Of a DNA stretch of 64,000 nucleotides, positions 35,856 to 44,746 are shown piece after piece. Within the stretch, counting starts at the first letter, position 1. Each line of letters begins with the position of its first letter. The position numbers were made by a program, and so were the translations under genes. The notes below the pieces were generated by a model. It saw nothing but the letters and a program-made list of their open reading frames with translations, did no database searches and had not been told where the DNA came from. Origin of the DNA: Thalassotalea euphylliae (GTDB taxonomy: Bacteria; Pseudomonadota; Gammaproteobacteria; Enterobacterales; Alteromonadaceae); the NCBI RefSeq assembly GCF_003390335.1, contig NZ_QUOU01000001.1:4402001-4466000 (forward strand). The letters run 5' to 3'.

Positions 35856-36380
35856 TTACCTTTGACTGTCCAGTTCTATCATTTCGATTTCGGTTTCACG
35901 TTCAACCCAACAGCCAGCGCCGTCTGGAGTCAACTCAATCACTTTTACGCTTTCGTTATCAACTTGAGTAATACGGCCATTGTATAAGCCAACGTAATTG
36001 CCTATCGATACGCGATGTAACGTACTATCTGATGCTTCCACTAAAGCCCAAGTGACACCACCTTCGCCGAGTGTGCCTCGCATCACAAGGTCACCCAACG
36101 CAAACTTTTCTAGTGGCTGTTTACGTCGACGTGGATCTGGGCTCAAACAACCCGATATTTGTTGAAGCTTTTCTTGAATAACCTCTGGTCGCGGTGCGAC
36201 AAAAGGGCTTCTCAAATCTACCGCTGCATATTTGAAGTGGTTAAAGGTAGGCACTTCAGGCATTGGCTCGATATAGCTTTTGGCATTGGCCTTGACCTTA
36301 GCGATATGAATTTTTAAATCACTGGTGTCATCAAAACACCCCGTCAGTACCAAGAGTGAGAGTAAGGCTAACCTTTTCAT
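35856..36380 (-). CDS. pilP: Type IV pilus lipoprotein PilP
   Basis: Inner-membrane lipoprotein that links PilN/PilO to the PilQ secretin. The lipobox LTGC gives an N-terminal Cys at residue 15. The C-terminal beta domain (about residues 95-165) has the family KFALGDLVMRGTLG and VSIGNYVGLYNGRI motifs. Length 174 residues, normal. The start overlaps the stop of pilO by one base, and pilQ follows after 11 bases. Confidence 0.94.
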   Translation of the reverse strand: MKRLALLSLLVLTGCFDDTSDLKIHIAKVKANAKSYIEPMPEVPTFNHFKYAAVDLRSPFVAPRPEVIQEKLQQISGCLSPDPRRRKQPLEKFALGDLVMRGTLGEGGVTWALVEASDSTLHRVSIGNYVGLYNGRITQVDNESVKVIELTPDGAGCWVERETEIEMIELDSQR

Positions 36381-36985
36381 TATTGACCGGCCTCCTGATA
36401 ACGATATGTTTTCGCTTGCAGCTTCAAGTTAAGTGTTTCATTACTCACTTGCGCGATATCAATGGTGAAATCGTGAAGCGTTACGATCCGCGGTAAGCCA
36501 GCAATTTTACTGACAAAGCTACCAAATTCGTGGTATGCACCAAGCACTTCAATATCAATTGGTAACTCAATATATATCTCTTTAGTGATTTCCGGTTGCC
36601 AATTGAGTTTGACAAAATCTAAACCGCTGGTCGTACCAACAAAAGTAATATCATCCAGTAGACCCGGCGTTTCGTGACTTTCTGGTAAACTACGTAACTG
36701 GTTTGCGAAGATGCTCTCTGCCTCGACCATTTGCTGTTGGAACAACTCTAAGTTTGCGGCCACGTGATACTTAGACTCATACTCTTGCTTGAGTGTGATT
36801 TCTTCCGCTTGAACGCGGTCAAGCATAGTGATTTTATCGCTAACTAATGCAATATACGACAAGGCAGAAACCACGATAGCGGTGAAAATCGTCAGTACGA
36901 TTTTGGCAGCAATAGGCCATTCGCCAATATTATCCAGTTCAAGGTTGTCAAACTGTTCGGCAAAGTTACGAAAATCAAATTCCAT
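36380..36985 (-). CDS. pilO: Type IV pilus assembly protein PilO
   Basis: Inner-membrane protein of the pilus alignment complex, paired with PilN. One membrane helix (about residues 24-47), a coiled-coil stretch (about 52-85, TLKQEYESKYHVAANLELF) and a ferredoxin-like periplasmic domain are visible. Length 201 residues, typical. One-base overlaps with both pilN and pilP show a tightly coupled operon. Confidence 0.93.
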   Translation of the reverse strand: MEFDFRNFAEQFDNLELDNIGEWPIAAKIVLTIFTAIVVSALSYIALVSDKITMLDRVQAEEITLKQEYESKYHVAANLELFQQQMVEAESIFANQLRSLPESHETPGLLDDITFVGTTSGLDFVKLNWQPEITKEIYIELPIDIEVLGAYHEFGSFVSKIAGLPRIVTLHDFTIDIAQVSNETLNLKLQAKTYRYQEAGQ

Positions 36986-37575
36986 TACTTGCCTCCTTGA
37001 AATGCATTATCAACCGCAGCATCAAGGTTACCAACGAGACCTCTAATGGTAACGCGCATTTTAAAATCACTTAACAACTTGGTTGCTTCTTCATCGGTGA
37101 TAATAGACTCAGGCGTTGCATCGGTGAATAAATCGGATAACTCAATTTCGCGAATCATGTTGGCTAAGTGGTTGTTTGATTCGCTTTTACCCGTTAGGTG
37201 AATGATGTTGCCTTGTTTTTCTAACTTAGTGAGATAAATACCGTTAGGAATAATTTTGGCAATTTCATCCAGTACTTGAGTACCCACATTACGACTGCGC
37301 TGCAGCTGTTCGATGACGCTGATACGCTTTTGCAATGCCTCTTTCTTTTCATTTAAGGTTTTAATCTCAGCAATGCGCACGTCGAGAATTTGAATTTCAT
37401 TTTTTAAGAACTGATTACGAGTAACCTGCCCGTCAATTTGGGCTTGATAGTAACTGCTGATCGCAAAGACTATAAGAAACATAAAAAGCCCGACAAAGGC
37501 TAATATACTGACAAATTCTTTCTTTCTCGCCTGCTGCGCTTCTTCGCGCCAAGGCAGAAGGTTTATATATGCCAC
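36985..37575 (-). CDS. pilN: Type IV pilus assembly protein PilN
   Basis: Inner-membrane protein that binds PilM in the cytoplasm through its N-terminal INLLPWREE motif (residues 4-12, almost invariant in the family) and PilO in the periplasm. A membrane helix at about 24-44 is followed by a coiled coil (45-95) and a small alpha/beta domain. Length 196 residues, normal. It overlaps pilM by 13 bases. Confidence 0.95.
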   Translation of the reverse strand: MAYINLLPWREEAQQARKKEFVSILAFVGLFMFLIVFAISSYYQAQIDGQVTRNQFLKNEIQILDVRIAEIKTLNEKKEALQKRISVIEQLQRSRNVGTQVLDEIAKIIPNGIYLTKLEKQGNIIHLTGKSESNNHLANMIREIELSDLFTDATPESIITDEEATKLLSDFKMRVTIRGLVGNLDAAVDNAFQGGK

Positions 37576-38642
37576 GGCGTAAAACTCCTTAACGCTAATC
37601 CCGCTGCAACCATCAATTGAGGCGCGACTTGTTCTAATTCAGTCGCATTGACATCACCGCCGAGTTCTAGCCCTTCAAATGGGTTGGCGACAACGGTGTA
37701 AATCCCCAACTCTTCCGTTAATAACTCTTGCACCCCTTCAACTAACGCTGTGCCGCCAGAGATAATTAAGTAGTCCACTTTTTCGTGGCCGCTTGAGGTT
37801 AAAAACATTTGAATGGCGCGGCGAATTTGCTGCACTAAGATAGTGTGAAATGGTGCAAGCACCTCGAAGCGATAGTTTGGCGGCAATTTACCTTTAACTT
37901 TTGCCGACTCAGCCTCTTCGAAAGATTGGTTGTAGTATGAAACAATTGAGCGTGTGTATTGCTCGCCACCGAATAACTGGTCTCGGCTGTAAACGTGTTC
38001 ACCTTCGTTGGTGGCCGAAAACAAGGTCATCGTTGCACCAAGGTCGACCATGGCAACCATTTTCTTGGTGGCGTCGTCAGGCAGTTGTGCTAAGCATAGA
38101 TCGAACGTTCGGCTAATAGAGTATGACTCCACATCAACCACTTTCGTTGAAAAACCACCCGCTTCAAGCGCTGCTACGCGAGCCTCTACCGATTCTGTTC
38201 GCGCAGCACTGAGCAAGACATTGATTTTACTTGGATCAGATTCATTAACCGCGAGCTTTTCAAAATCTAAGCTTACTTCATCAAGTGGGTATGGGATTAA
38301 GCTGTCAGCTTCTACTTCGATTTGCCCCGCTAACTCATCATCACTGAGCGCAACATCCATATAGATGACTTTGGTAATTACGGTTTGCCCAGATACGGCA
38401 ACAGCAGCGAGTTTTACAGAGGAAGAAATTTGTTTGCGAACTTTGGCAATCACTTTGCCAACCGCTTCAATGTCTTGGATTTCGCGGTCAATAATAGCGC
38501 CGCGAGGCATAGGTTCAATTGCGTAGTCTTCTAAAGTATAGCCATCGTCTCCTTGACTCAATAGCACCGCCTTGACAGCATGGGAGCCGATATCGATCCC
38601 AACCATCATTGATGCTTTCTTTTTCCATAAGTTGCTTAGCAT
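37563..38642 (-). CDS. pilM: Type IV pilus actin-like protein PilM
   Basis: Cytoplasmic actin-fold ATPase that recruits PilN and the pilus motor. Motifs are MVGIDIGSHAVKAVLL (phosphate 1, about residue 13), MVDLGATMTLFS (phosphate 2) and the late IISGGTALVEG adenosine loop. Length 359 residues, normal. It is the first gene of the pilMNOPQ operon and divergent from mrcA, the usual arrangement in gammaproteobacteria. GGAAG stands before the ATG. Confidence 0.95.
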   Translation of the reverse strand: MLSNLWKKKASMMVGIDIGSHAVKAVLLSQGDDGYTLEDYAIEPMPRGAIIDREIQDIEAVGKVIAKVRKQISSSVKLAAVAVSGQTVITKVIYMDVALSDDELAGQIEVEADSLIPYPLDEVSLDFEKLAVNESDPSKINVLLSAARTESVEARVAALEAGGFSTKVVDVESYSISRTFDLCLAQLPDDATKKMVAMVDLGATMTLFSATNEGEHVYSRDQLFGGEQYTRSIVSYYNQSFEEAESAKVKGKLPPNYRFEVLAPFHTILVQQIRRAIQMFLTSSGHEKVDYLIISGGTALVEGVQELLTEELGIYTVVANPFEGLELGGDVNATELEQVAPQLMVAAGLALRSFTPWHI

Positions 38643-38770
38643 AACTTCCTACTAAATATATAGTTGTAATTATTTTAGTCATAATATACGCACAAATACA
38701 TTTATTACATGGATTTACACGATATACTAGCCCTAACTTATAAAATTATGTCAATTTTCGAGCTTTTTCT

Positions 38771-41353
38771 GTGTTTTCATTTAAAAATTTGGCGAAAATC
38801 GCTGTAGCGCTAAGTGTGTTGGGTGTTGTTTCATTATTCGCCCTATATTTATCAATGAAAAACGACTTACCAAGCGTTGAATCTCTTAAAGATATGCGCT
38901 GGCAAACACCGATGCAGATATTCAGCCAAGACGGCAAACTGATCTCTCAGTTTGGTGAGAAAAAGCGCATCCCCCTCTCCTTAAATGAATTCCCAAAGCA
39001 GCTAGTAGACGCCATCTTAGCAACGGAAGATGACCGTTTTTATACGCACTTTGGCGTTGACCCGATTGGGGTCGGCCGCGCCGTATTTGGTAAACTTATC
39101 GGCCAAAGTAAAGGTGGCGCGAGTACCATCACAATGCAGGTCGCACGAAACTTTTTCCTAACGCGCGAAGTTACCTACACACGTAAAATACGGGAAGTTT
39201 TCCTCGCCTTTCACATCGAAAGTTTGCTCGGTAAAGACGAAATTTTAGAGCTTTACATGAACAAGATAGAGCTCGGCCATCGCGCTTTTGGCTTTGGCGC
39301 AGCAGCGCAGGTTTATTACGGTAAGCCAGTAAAAGAACTGACCTTACCACAAATTGCAGTACTAGCAGGCTTACCCAAAGCCCCTTCGACACTTAATCCA
39401 ATCAGTCGACCTGAACGTGCTAAAAATCGACGCTCGGTTGTGCTACAACGCATGCTAGTCAGTGGCTATATATCAGAGCAGGATTATCAAACCGCTAAAG
39501 CTGCGCCCATTACAGCGAAAAAGCACGGGGCAGAAATTGCCTTAGATGCGCCTTACATCGCGGAAATGGCGCATCAAGAAATGATTGATCGCTTTGGCAA
39601 GGAAGAAGCCTACACTGGCGGCTACAAGGTTTACTTGACCATACCGTCGAATCTTCAGCGCGCAGCGCAGCACGCAGTTCAATCAAACCTATTGAGCTAC
39701 GATGAACGTCATGGCTACCGCGGCCCAGTGAAAGCCCTTCGCCCGCGTTTAGACGAAGAAGAAAGCACCTTGTCTGAAGAGCAACTTGCCCAGCTCAACA
39801 CACCACTCTCAGAAATTGAAATTCAAGAGGCATTTGCCGATGTGCCAAGTTATCAGAACTTACAGCCAGCGGTGGTCATCGGCGTATTTGAACAAAGCGC
39901 ATTGGCCGTGCTTGAGTCGGGCAGCTCGATTGAATTGCCTTGGCAAGGATTATCTTGGGCACGCGAATTTATTAGCGACCAAAAACAAGGCCCGGCGCCT
40001 AAACTGGCAAGCGAAGTCGTCAATGTTGGCGATCTGATCTACGTCAGTAAAGCAGCAGGTGGTTATCGTTTAAGCCAACTACCGCAAGCAAGTAGCGCGC
40101 TGGTTGCACTATCAACAGATACTGGCGCAATTCAAGCGGTTGTGGGTGGTTTCAGCTTTAAACAAAGTCAATTCAATCGCGTCACCCAAGCAAAGCGACA
40201 AGTTGGCTCAAACATCAAACCCTTTGTCTACTCTGCGGCCCTAGAGAATGATCATACGTTAGCCACGCTCGTCAATGATGCGCCGATAAACCAATGGGAC
40301 AGACGCTCTGGCGTGGTATGGCGACCGAAAAATTCACCTGCTGAATACAACGGTCCAATCCGGGTTAAACGTGCTTTGGCGCAATCAAAGAACGTGATCT
40401 CGGTGCGTTTACTCAGAGCCGTTGGCTTAGGAAAGATAATTGACCACCTTTCTGGCTTCGGCTTTATGCCAGATGAATTACCTGAAAACGAGTCACTGGC
40501 ATTAGGCTCTGCTTCATTAACACCACTTGAAGTCGCGACAGGCTTCGCCACATTCGCCAATGGTGGCTATTTAGTTGAGCCTTATTTTATCGAGCGTATT
40601 GAGGATTCATTTGGCCATACTGTCTATCAAGCCAACCCGGCTCTCGCGTGCGAGTTACCCTGCGTTAAATTCGCCAATCCCGTTGCTCCGGATGTTATTC
40701 AATTCGAAGAGCCGAACGCTCAACCCTTATTAAGCCAAGCACCACATGAAAATGAAATGGCAGGTGAGCAACCTTTAGTGACTGCTGAGCGTGTGATCAG
40801 TGAACAGAATGCTTTTTTAATCACACAAGCGCTCAACAGTGCCATTTGGGGAGCTGATTGGTCTGTTACACCGGGTTGGCAAGGCACAGGTTGGCGTGCA
40901 AGAGCACTTAAACGCCGTGACATTGCGGGCAAAACCGGCACCACGAACGAAGCGAAAGATGCATGGTTTTCTGGTTACAGTCGACGCATTGTCGCGACCT
41001 CATGGATAGGCTTTGACGACCACACGAGAAACTTAGGTAAAACGCGCTACAACAACAATTTGGGTAAAAACCAAATTACAGGTACAGAAGCTGGTGCTAA
41101 ATCTGCACAGCCCGCGTGGATCACCTTTATGAAAGCCGCACTCGCAGAGCAAGTTGTTGAGCCTTTTGAGCCACCTGAAAACATCGTTTCGGTGCGCATT
41201 GATAAACAGTCCGGCATGCTCACCACAAAAACCGATAAAAGTAGTATTTTTGAGTACTTCAGCATGGGAACCGCACCAACAGAATACATTAAGGTTGATG
41301 ACAGTAGCGTTATTTTAGACGGTGAGGAAACCGCAGAGCAGGATATATTCTAG
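38771..41353 (+). CDS. mrcA: Penicillin-binding protein 1A
   Basis: Bifunctional peptidoglycan synthase in the inner membrane. A short cytoplasmic tail and membrane helix (about residues 7-28) precede the GT51 glycosyltransferase domain with ILATEDDRFYTHFGVD (catalytic Glu), GGASTITMQ and the KIELGHRAFGFG block. The transpeptidase domain has SNIKPF (SxxK serine), SKN and KTGTTNEAKDAWF. Length 860 residues, normal. The start is a GTG at 38771 with no strong ribosome site. It is divergent from pilM. Confidence 0.95.
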   Translation: MFSFKNLAKIAVALSVLGVVSLFALYLSMKNDLPSVESLKDMRWQTPMQIFSQDGKLISQFGEKKRIPLSLNEFPKQLVDAILATEDDRFYTHFGVDPIGVGRAVFGKLIGQSKGGASTITMQVARNFFLTREVTYTRKIREVFLAFHIESLLGKDEILELYMNKIELGHRAFGFGAAAQVYYGKPVKELTLPQIAVLAGLPKAPSTLNPISRPERAKNRRSVVLQRMLVSGYISEQDYQTAKAAPITAKKHGAEIALDAPYIAEMAHQEMIDRFGKEEAYTGGYKVYLTIPSNLQRAAQHAVQSNLLSYDERHGYRGPVKALRPRLDEEESTLSEEQLAQLNTPLSEIEIQEAFADVPSYQNLQPAVVIGVFEQSALAVLESGSSIELPWQGLSWAREFISDQKQGPAPKLASEVVNVGDLIYVSKAAGGYRLSQLPQASSALVALSTDTGAIQAVVGGFSFKQSQFNRVTQAKRQVGSNIKPFVYSAALENDHTLATLVNDAPINQWDRRSGVVWRPKNSPAEYNGPIRVKRALAQSKNVISVRLLRAVGLGKIIDHLSGFGFMPDELPENESLALGSASLTPLEVATGFATFANGGYLVEPYFIERIEDSFGHTVYQANPALACELPCVKFANPVAPDVIQFEEPNAQPLLSQAPHENEMAGEQPLVTAERVISEQNAFLITQALNSAIWGADWSVTPGWQGTGWRARALKRRDIAGKTGTTNEAKDAWFSGYSRRIVATSWIGFDDHTRNLGKTRYNNNLGKNQITGTEAGAKSAQPAWITFMKAALAEQVVEPFEPPENIVSVRIDKQSGMLTTKTDKSSIFEYFSMGTAPTEYIKVDDSSVILDGEETAEQDIF

Positions 41354-41706
41354 CTGCGTAATTTAATATCTCCGACATCAGCCAGAGTGTTCATTTGGCT
41401 TTTATGCAATACATGGGTGTTGAAGCTGCATGTTAACGCTATATAGTGAAGTAAAGGTAACTTGCCGCTCAGCGAGTATCTGCCTCGACACTATGACTAG
41501 CGATATGGCTAGAGAAAAGACGCCCCAATAAATAGCACCAAAACAGTGCTGCACCACAATGGTTCAAACGCTTACTGATTTGAGCCTTACCCATTTCAAT
41601 AATACCAAGCTATCACACTGATTTTTATAGACAATAGTTTAAAACTAGTGTTTGGCACAAAGCTTGTTAGTATTACTATCATCCATTGACATTACTCAGG
41701 CTGCTA
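41354..41706. other. Intergenic region before the glucosylglycerate operon
   Basis: No ORF, repeat or RNA is recognisable. It contains the sigma-54-like site at 41652-41668. The only other notable feature is modest AT richness. Confidence 0.5.
41652..41668 (+). promoter_or_regulatory. Candidate sigma-54 promoter of the glucosylglycerate operon
   Basis: TTGGCACAAAGCTTGTT carries a perfect -24 box (TTGGCAC) and a -12 box TTGTT, one base from TTGCT, with the correct 12-base spacing from GG to G. A start about 41679 would give a leader of about 28 bases before the ATG at 41707. The altered -12 C weakens the call. Confidence 0.38.
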
Positions 41707-42591
41707 ATGCTTACCTCTTTTATCGAGCAATCGGGATTGCCGACAACATTTGAGCAAACTGCACAGCAATGGTTCACGCCACTTGCCAAGCGAATAGCTG
41801 AGCAGTCCCGTCAGCAGCAAGCCCCTTTTACGTTGGGAATTAACGGCTGCCAAGGCTCTGGAAAATCAACGCTCGCGTCCTATTTACACCACTATTTGTC
41901 TGAGCAGGCGGAGCTATCAGTGGTTAACCTGTCGCTCGATGATTTCTATTTTGATCAAGCAACTCGTCAACAGCTTGCGCAGGCTGTTCACCCTATGCTG
42001 GCTACGCGTGGTGTGCCTGGCACTCATGATACTCGCTTGCTGGCTAGCACGCTCAAACAACTTATCAAGGGTGAACAAGTCCCGCTGCCAAGTTTCGACA
42101 AAGCACGAGACAACCCAACACAACCTTCACAATGGCCACTGTCGCCGCCGCGTGTTGACGTTATCATTATCGAAGGCTGGTGTTGGGGAGTCGGCGCGCA
42201 AAACCAACATCAGTTGCTTAAACCGATCAATACGCTTGAATCTACGCAAGATGATAAAGGCGTTTGGCGAAACTATGTCAACGACCAACTCGTTCAATAT
42301 TATCAACCACTGTATAGTTTGATGGATAAGTGGCTGATGCTCAAAGCGCCTAGCTTCAAGTGCGTTGCCAATTGGCGGTGGCAACAAGAGCAGCAACTGG
42401 CAGCACAGCAAACTCTCACTAATACTAAAGCAATGCCCAGCAAGGTAATGAATCAGGCACAAGTAATGGCGTTTATCGCTTATTTTCAGCGCTTAACCGA
42501 GCACTCACTTACGACACTGCCAAAAGCTTGCGACTTAGTATTTGAGCTTGATGAGCATCGCACTATTACCAGCGCAATAGGAAATATTTAG
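41707..42591 (+). CDS. D-glycerate 3-kinase, P-loop type
   Basis: Predicted to phosphorylate D-glycerate to 3-phosphoglycerate with ATP. The P-loop GINGCQGSGKSTL (about residues 46-58), the LSLDDFYF block, the PLPSFDKARDN segment and IIEGWCWG are all typical of the plant-type glycerate kinase group. Length 294 residues from the ATG at 41707, with CAGG upstream; a TTG seven codons earlier is less likely. It is the first gene of the operon and would return the glycerate released by the phosphorylase to the 3-phosphoglycerate pool, which the synthase uses. Confidence 0.85.
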   Translation: MLTSFIEQSGLPTTFEQTAQQWFTPLAKRIAEQSRQQQAPFTLGINGCQGSGKSTLASYLHHYLSEQAELSVVNLSLDDFYFDQATRQQLAQAVHPMLATRGVPGTHDTRLLASTLKQLIKGEQVPLPSFDKARDNPTQPSQWPLSPPRVDVIIIEGWCWGVGAQNQHQLLKPINTLESTQDDKGVWRNYVNDQLVQYYQPLYSLMDKWLMLKAPSFKCVANWRWQQEQQLAAQQTLTNTKAMPSKVMNQAQVMAFIAYFQRLTEHSLTTLPKACDLVFELDEHRTITSAIGNI

Positions 42592-42592
42592 C

Positions 42593-43495
42593 ATGGCTAC
42601 AGCACCATTTTCATCACTGCCTTGTTCGTGGCCGATGATTTTTACCGACTTAGACGGCACATTACTCGATCATCACGATTACAGCTTTAGCGCCGCTGTC
42701 CCTATGCTCGAAAAGCTCAAAAGACACCAAATTCCGGTCATTGCCACGACCAGTAAAACGGTGCAAGAAGTCATCCATTTATACGAAGCGATGGCCATTA
42801 ACGGCCCGTTTATTGTTGAAAACGGTGCCGCGGTTTACATCCCTCAACAGCTGTTTACCAAACAACCCGAAGGTTGTGAGGTGCAGTCAAATTTTTGGGT
42901 AAAAACCTTTAGTTCACCGCGCGCCAATTACATCGACATAGCGCAAAAACTAAAAACAACATTTGGCGACAGCTATACCCATTTTGCCGCTATGACCATC
43001 GACGAAATTGCTGATGTCACGGGCCTAAGCCTCGCTGACGCACAACTGGCAAACCAACGTCAATACGGTGAACCTGTGCTTTGGCGGGGCAGCGAAGTAG
43101 ACAAGCGCGCATTTATTGAGGCTGCCAAAGCGCTGGGCGCGAACATTTTACAAGGTGGTCGTTTTATTCATTTATGCGACAACTGCGACAAGGGCAAAGC
43201 CATGAACTGGCTCGCGGGCGAGTATCAACATCAATTACAGCTCGCTAATGTCAACGTTATCGCACTTGGCGACAGTGGCAACGATATCGCGATGCTAGAA
43301 ACAGCCGATATTGCCGTACAAATCAAGTCGCCCACCCATAGCTATCCGCCGTTAGATAACAGCAAAGCTAATTTTATCTATCAAACCCAAGGCTATGGCC
43401 CCATCGGTTGGAGCGAGGCGCTTAACTTTGTTATCGATTTTACTGCGCTTTCAAACCAACTATCACTACCGAACGGAGAACTTTCTCATGGCTGA
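42593..43495 (+). CDS. Mannosyl/glucosyl-3-phosphoglycerate phosphatase (HAD)
   Basis: HAD-superfamily phosphatase of the MPGP group that removes phosphate from glucosyl- or mannosyl-3-phosphoglycerate. Motif I is FTDLDGTLLD (residues 17-26) with both catalytic Asp, motif II is ATTSKT, and motif III/IV is LGDSGNDIAML. A 300-residue protein with a C2-type cap fits. It begins 2 bases after the kinase stop (GGAAA upstream) and overlaps the synthase by 8 bases. Given the next gene, the substrate is most likely glucosyl-3-phosphoglycerate. Confidence 0.86.
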   Translation: MATAPFSSLPCSWPMIFTDLDGTLLDHHDYSFSAAVPMLEKLKRHQIPVIATTSKTVQEVIHLYEAMAINGPFIVENGAAVYIPQQLFTKQPEGCEVQSNFWVKTFSSPRANYIDIAQKLKTTFGDSYTHFAAMTIDEIADVTGLSLADAQLANQRQYGEPVLWRGSEVDKRAFIEAAKALGANILQGGRFIHLCDNCDKGKAMNWLAGEYQHQLQLANVNVIALGDSGNDIAMLETADIAVQIKSPTHSYPPLDNSKANFIYQTQGYGPIGWSEALNFVIDFTALSNQLSLPNGELSHG

Positions 43496-44714
43496 TTTTT
43501 ACCAAAACGGCAGTGTTACTACGCTGCACAACTTAGGCCAGCGCTCATACCAGGATATGGAAAAAGAGCTGATCAGCTTCAATAAAACAAGGCCATTGGG
43601 GTTGTTGTTGCCGTCGCTATTTTCCGAGCTAGAAGGCCCAGCGTTAGCGAAAATTATCGATAAAATTGCTCAGGTTCCCTATCTCTCAGAAGTGGTCATT
43701 GGCTTAGATCGCGCAGATGAAGCGCAATATCGCTACGCCTTAGAATTCTTTGGTAAACTGCCACAGCACCACCGCGTGTTGTGGAATGACGGCCCAAGAT
43801 TAAAAGCGATAGACGCTAAATTGCAAGCACTTGGCCTAGCGCCAACAGAATTGGGTAAAGGCCGCAATGTCTGGTACTGCATGGGCTATATTCTCGCTTC
43901 AAATCGCGCAGAATCAGTGGCATTGCACGACTGCGACATTTTAACTTACGAAAAAGATTTACTGGCTCGCCTACTCTATCCTGTTGCCCACCCACAATTT
44001 AATTACGAATTTAGTAAAGGTTTCTACGCGCGAGTAGCAGACGGTAAAATCAATGGCCGCGTATCGCGTTTATTGGTGACACCGCTGATCCGAGCCTTAA
44101 AACGCGTCGTTGGCCCGAACGAATATCTCGATTATATGGATTGCTTTCGCTACCCACTGGCGGGTGAATTTTCTTTCCGTCGCGATGTCCTTAATGATTT
44201 GCGCATTCCCAGTGACTGGGGGCTTGAAATTGGTGTACTCAGTGAAATGCACCGCAATTACGCCACCAACCGTATCTGCCAAGTTGATATTGCCGACGTT
44301 TACGATCACAAGCATCAAGATTTATCGCTCGATAACGCCGAGGCAGGGTTATCGAAAATGTCGATCGACATTACCAAGGCTTTCTTCCGCAAGTTGGCGA
44401 CCCAAGGACACACCTTTAGCACGGAAACCTTCCGTTCAATTAAAGCAACCTACTTTCGCATTGCCTTGGATTATGTTGAAACTTATCGCCACGACGCGCT
44501 AATGAACGGCTTGTCGCTGGATATTCACAACGAAGAAGCGGCGGTGGAAATGTTCGCCAAGAATATTATGAATGCTGGCCAAACCTTTTTAGAGAACCCG
44601 ATGGAAACACCATTTATTCCAACTTGGAACCGAGTCATCAGTGCCGAGCCGACAATTTTGAGCGAGCTTAAAGAAGCGGTTGAGCAGGATAACGTGGAAT
44701 TCAGTAAAAACTAA
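43488..44714 (+). CDS. gpgS: Glucosyl-3-phosphoglycerate synthase (GT81)
   Basis: Transfers glucose from a nucleotide sugar to 3-phosphoglycerate, giving glucosyl-3-phosphoglycerate. The GT-A fold is shown by LLLPSLFSELEGPAL, VVIGLDRADEAQ and the metal-binding DCD in ALHDCDILTY, with WGLEIGVLSEM later. Length 408 residues from the ATG at 43488, preceded by GGAGA; a longer in-frame start inside the phosphatase gene has no ribosome site. It overlaps the phosphatase by 8 bases, so the two steps are co-translated. The choice of glucose is inferred from similarity to GpgS and from the downstream phosphorylase. Confidence 0.86.
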   Translation: MADFYQNGSVTTLHNLGQRSYQDMEKELISFNKTRPLGLLLPSLFSELEGPALAKIIDKIAQVPYLSEVVIGLDRADEAQYRYALEFFGKLPQHHRVLWNDGPRLKAIDAKLQALGLAPTELGKGRNVWYCMGYILASNRAESVALHDCDILTYEKDLLARLLYPVAHPQFNYEFSKGFYARVADGKINGRVSRLLVTPLIRALKRVVGPNEYLDYMDCFRYPLAGEFSFRRDVLNDLRIPSDWGLEIGVLSEMHRNYATNRICQVDIADVYDHKHQDLSLDNAEAGLSKMSIDITKAFFRKLATQGHTFSTETFRSIKATYFRIALDYVETYRHDALMNGLSLDIHNEEAAVEMFAKNIMNAGQTFLENPMETPFIPTWNRVISAEPTILSELKEAVEQDNVEFSKN

Positions 44715-44746
44715 ATCCAATTGATAAATCACGACTAGGAAACATA

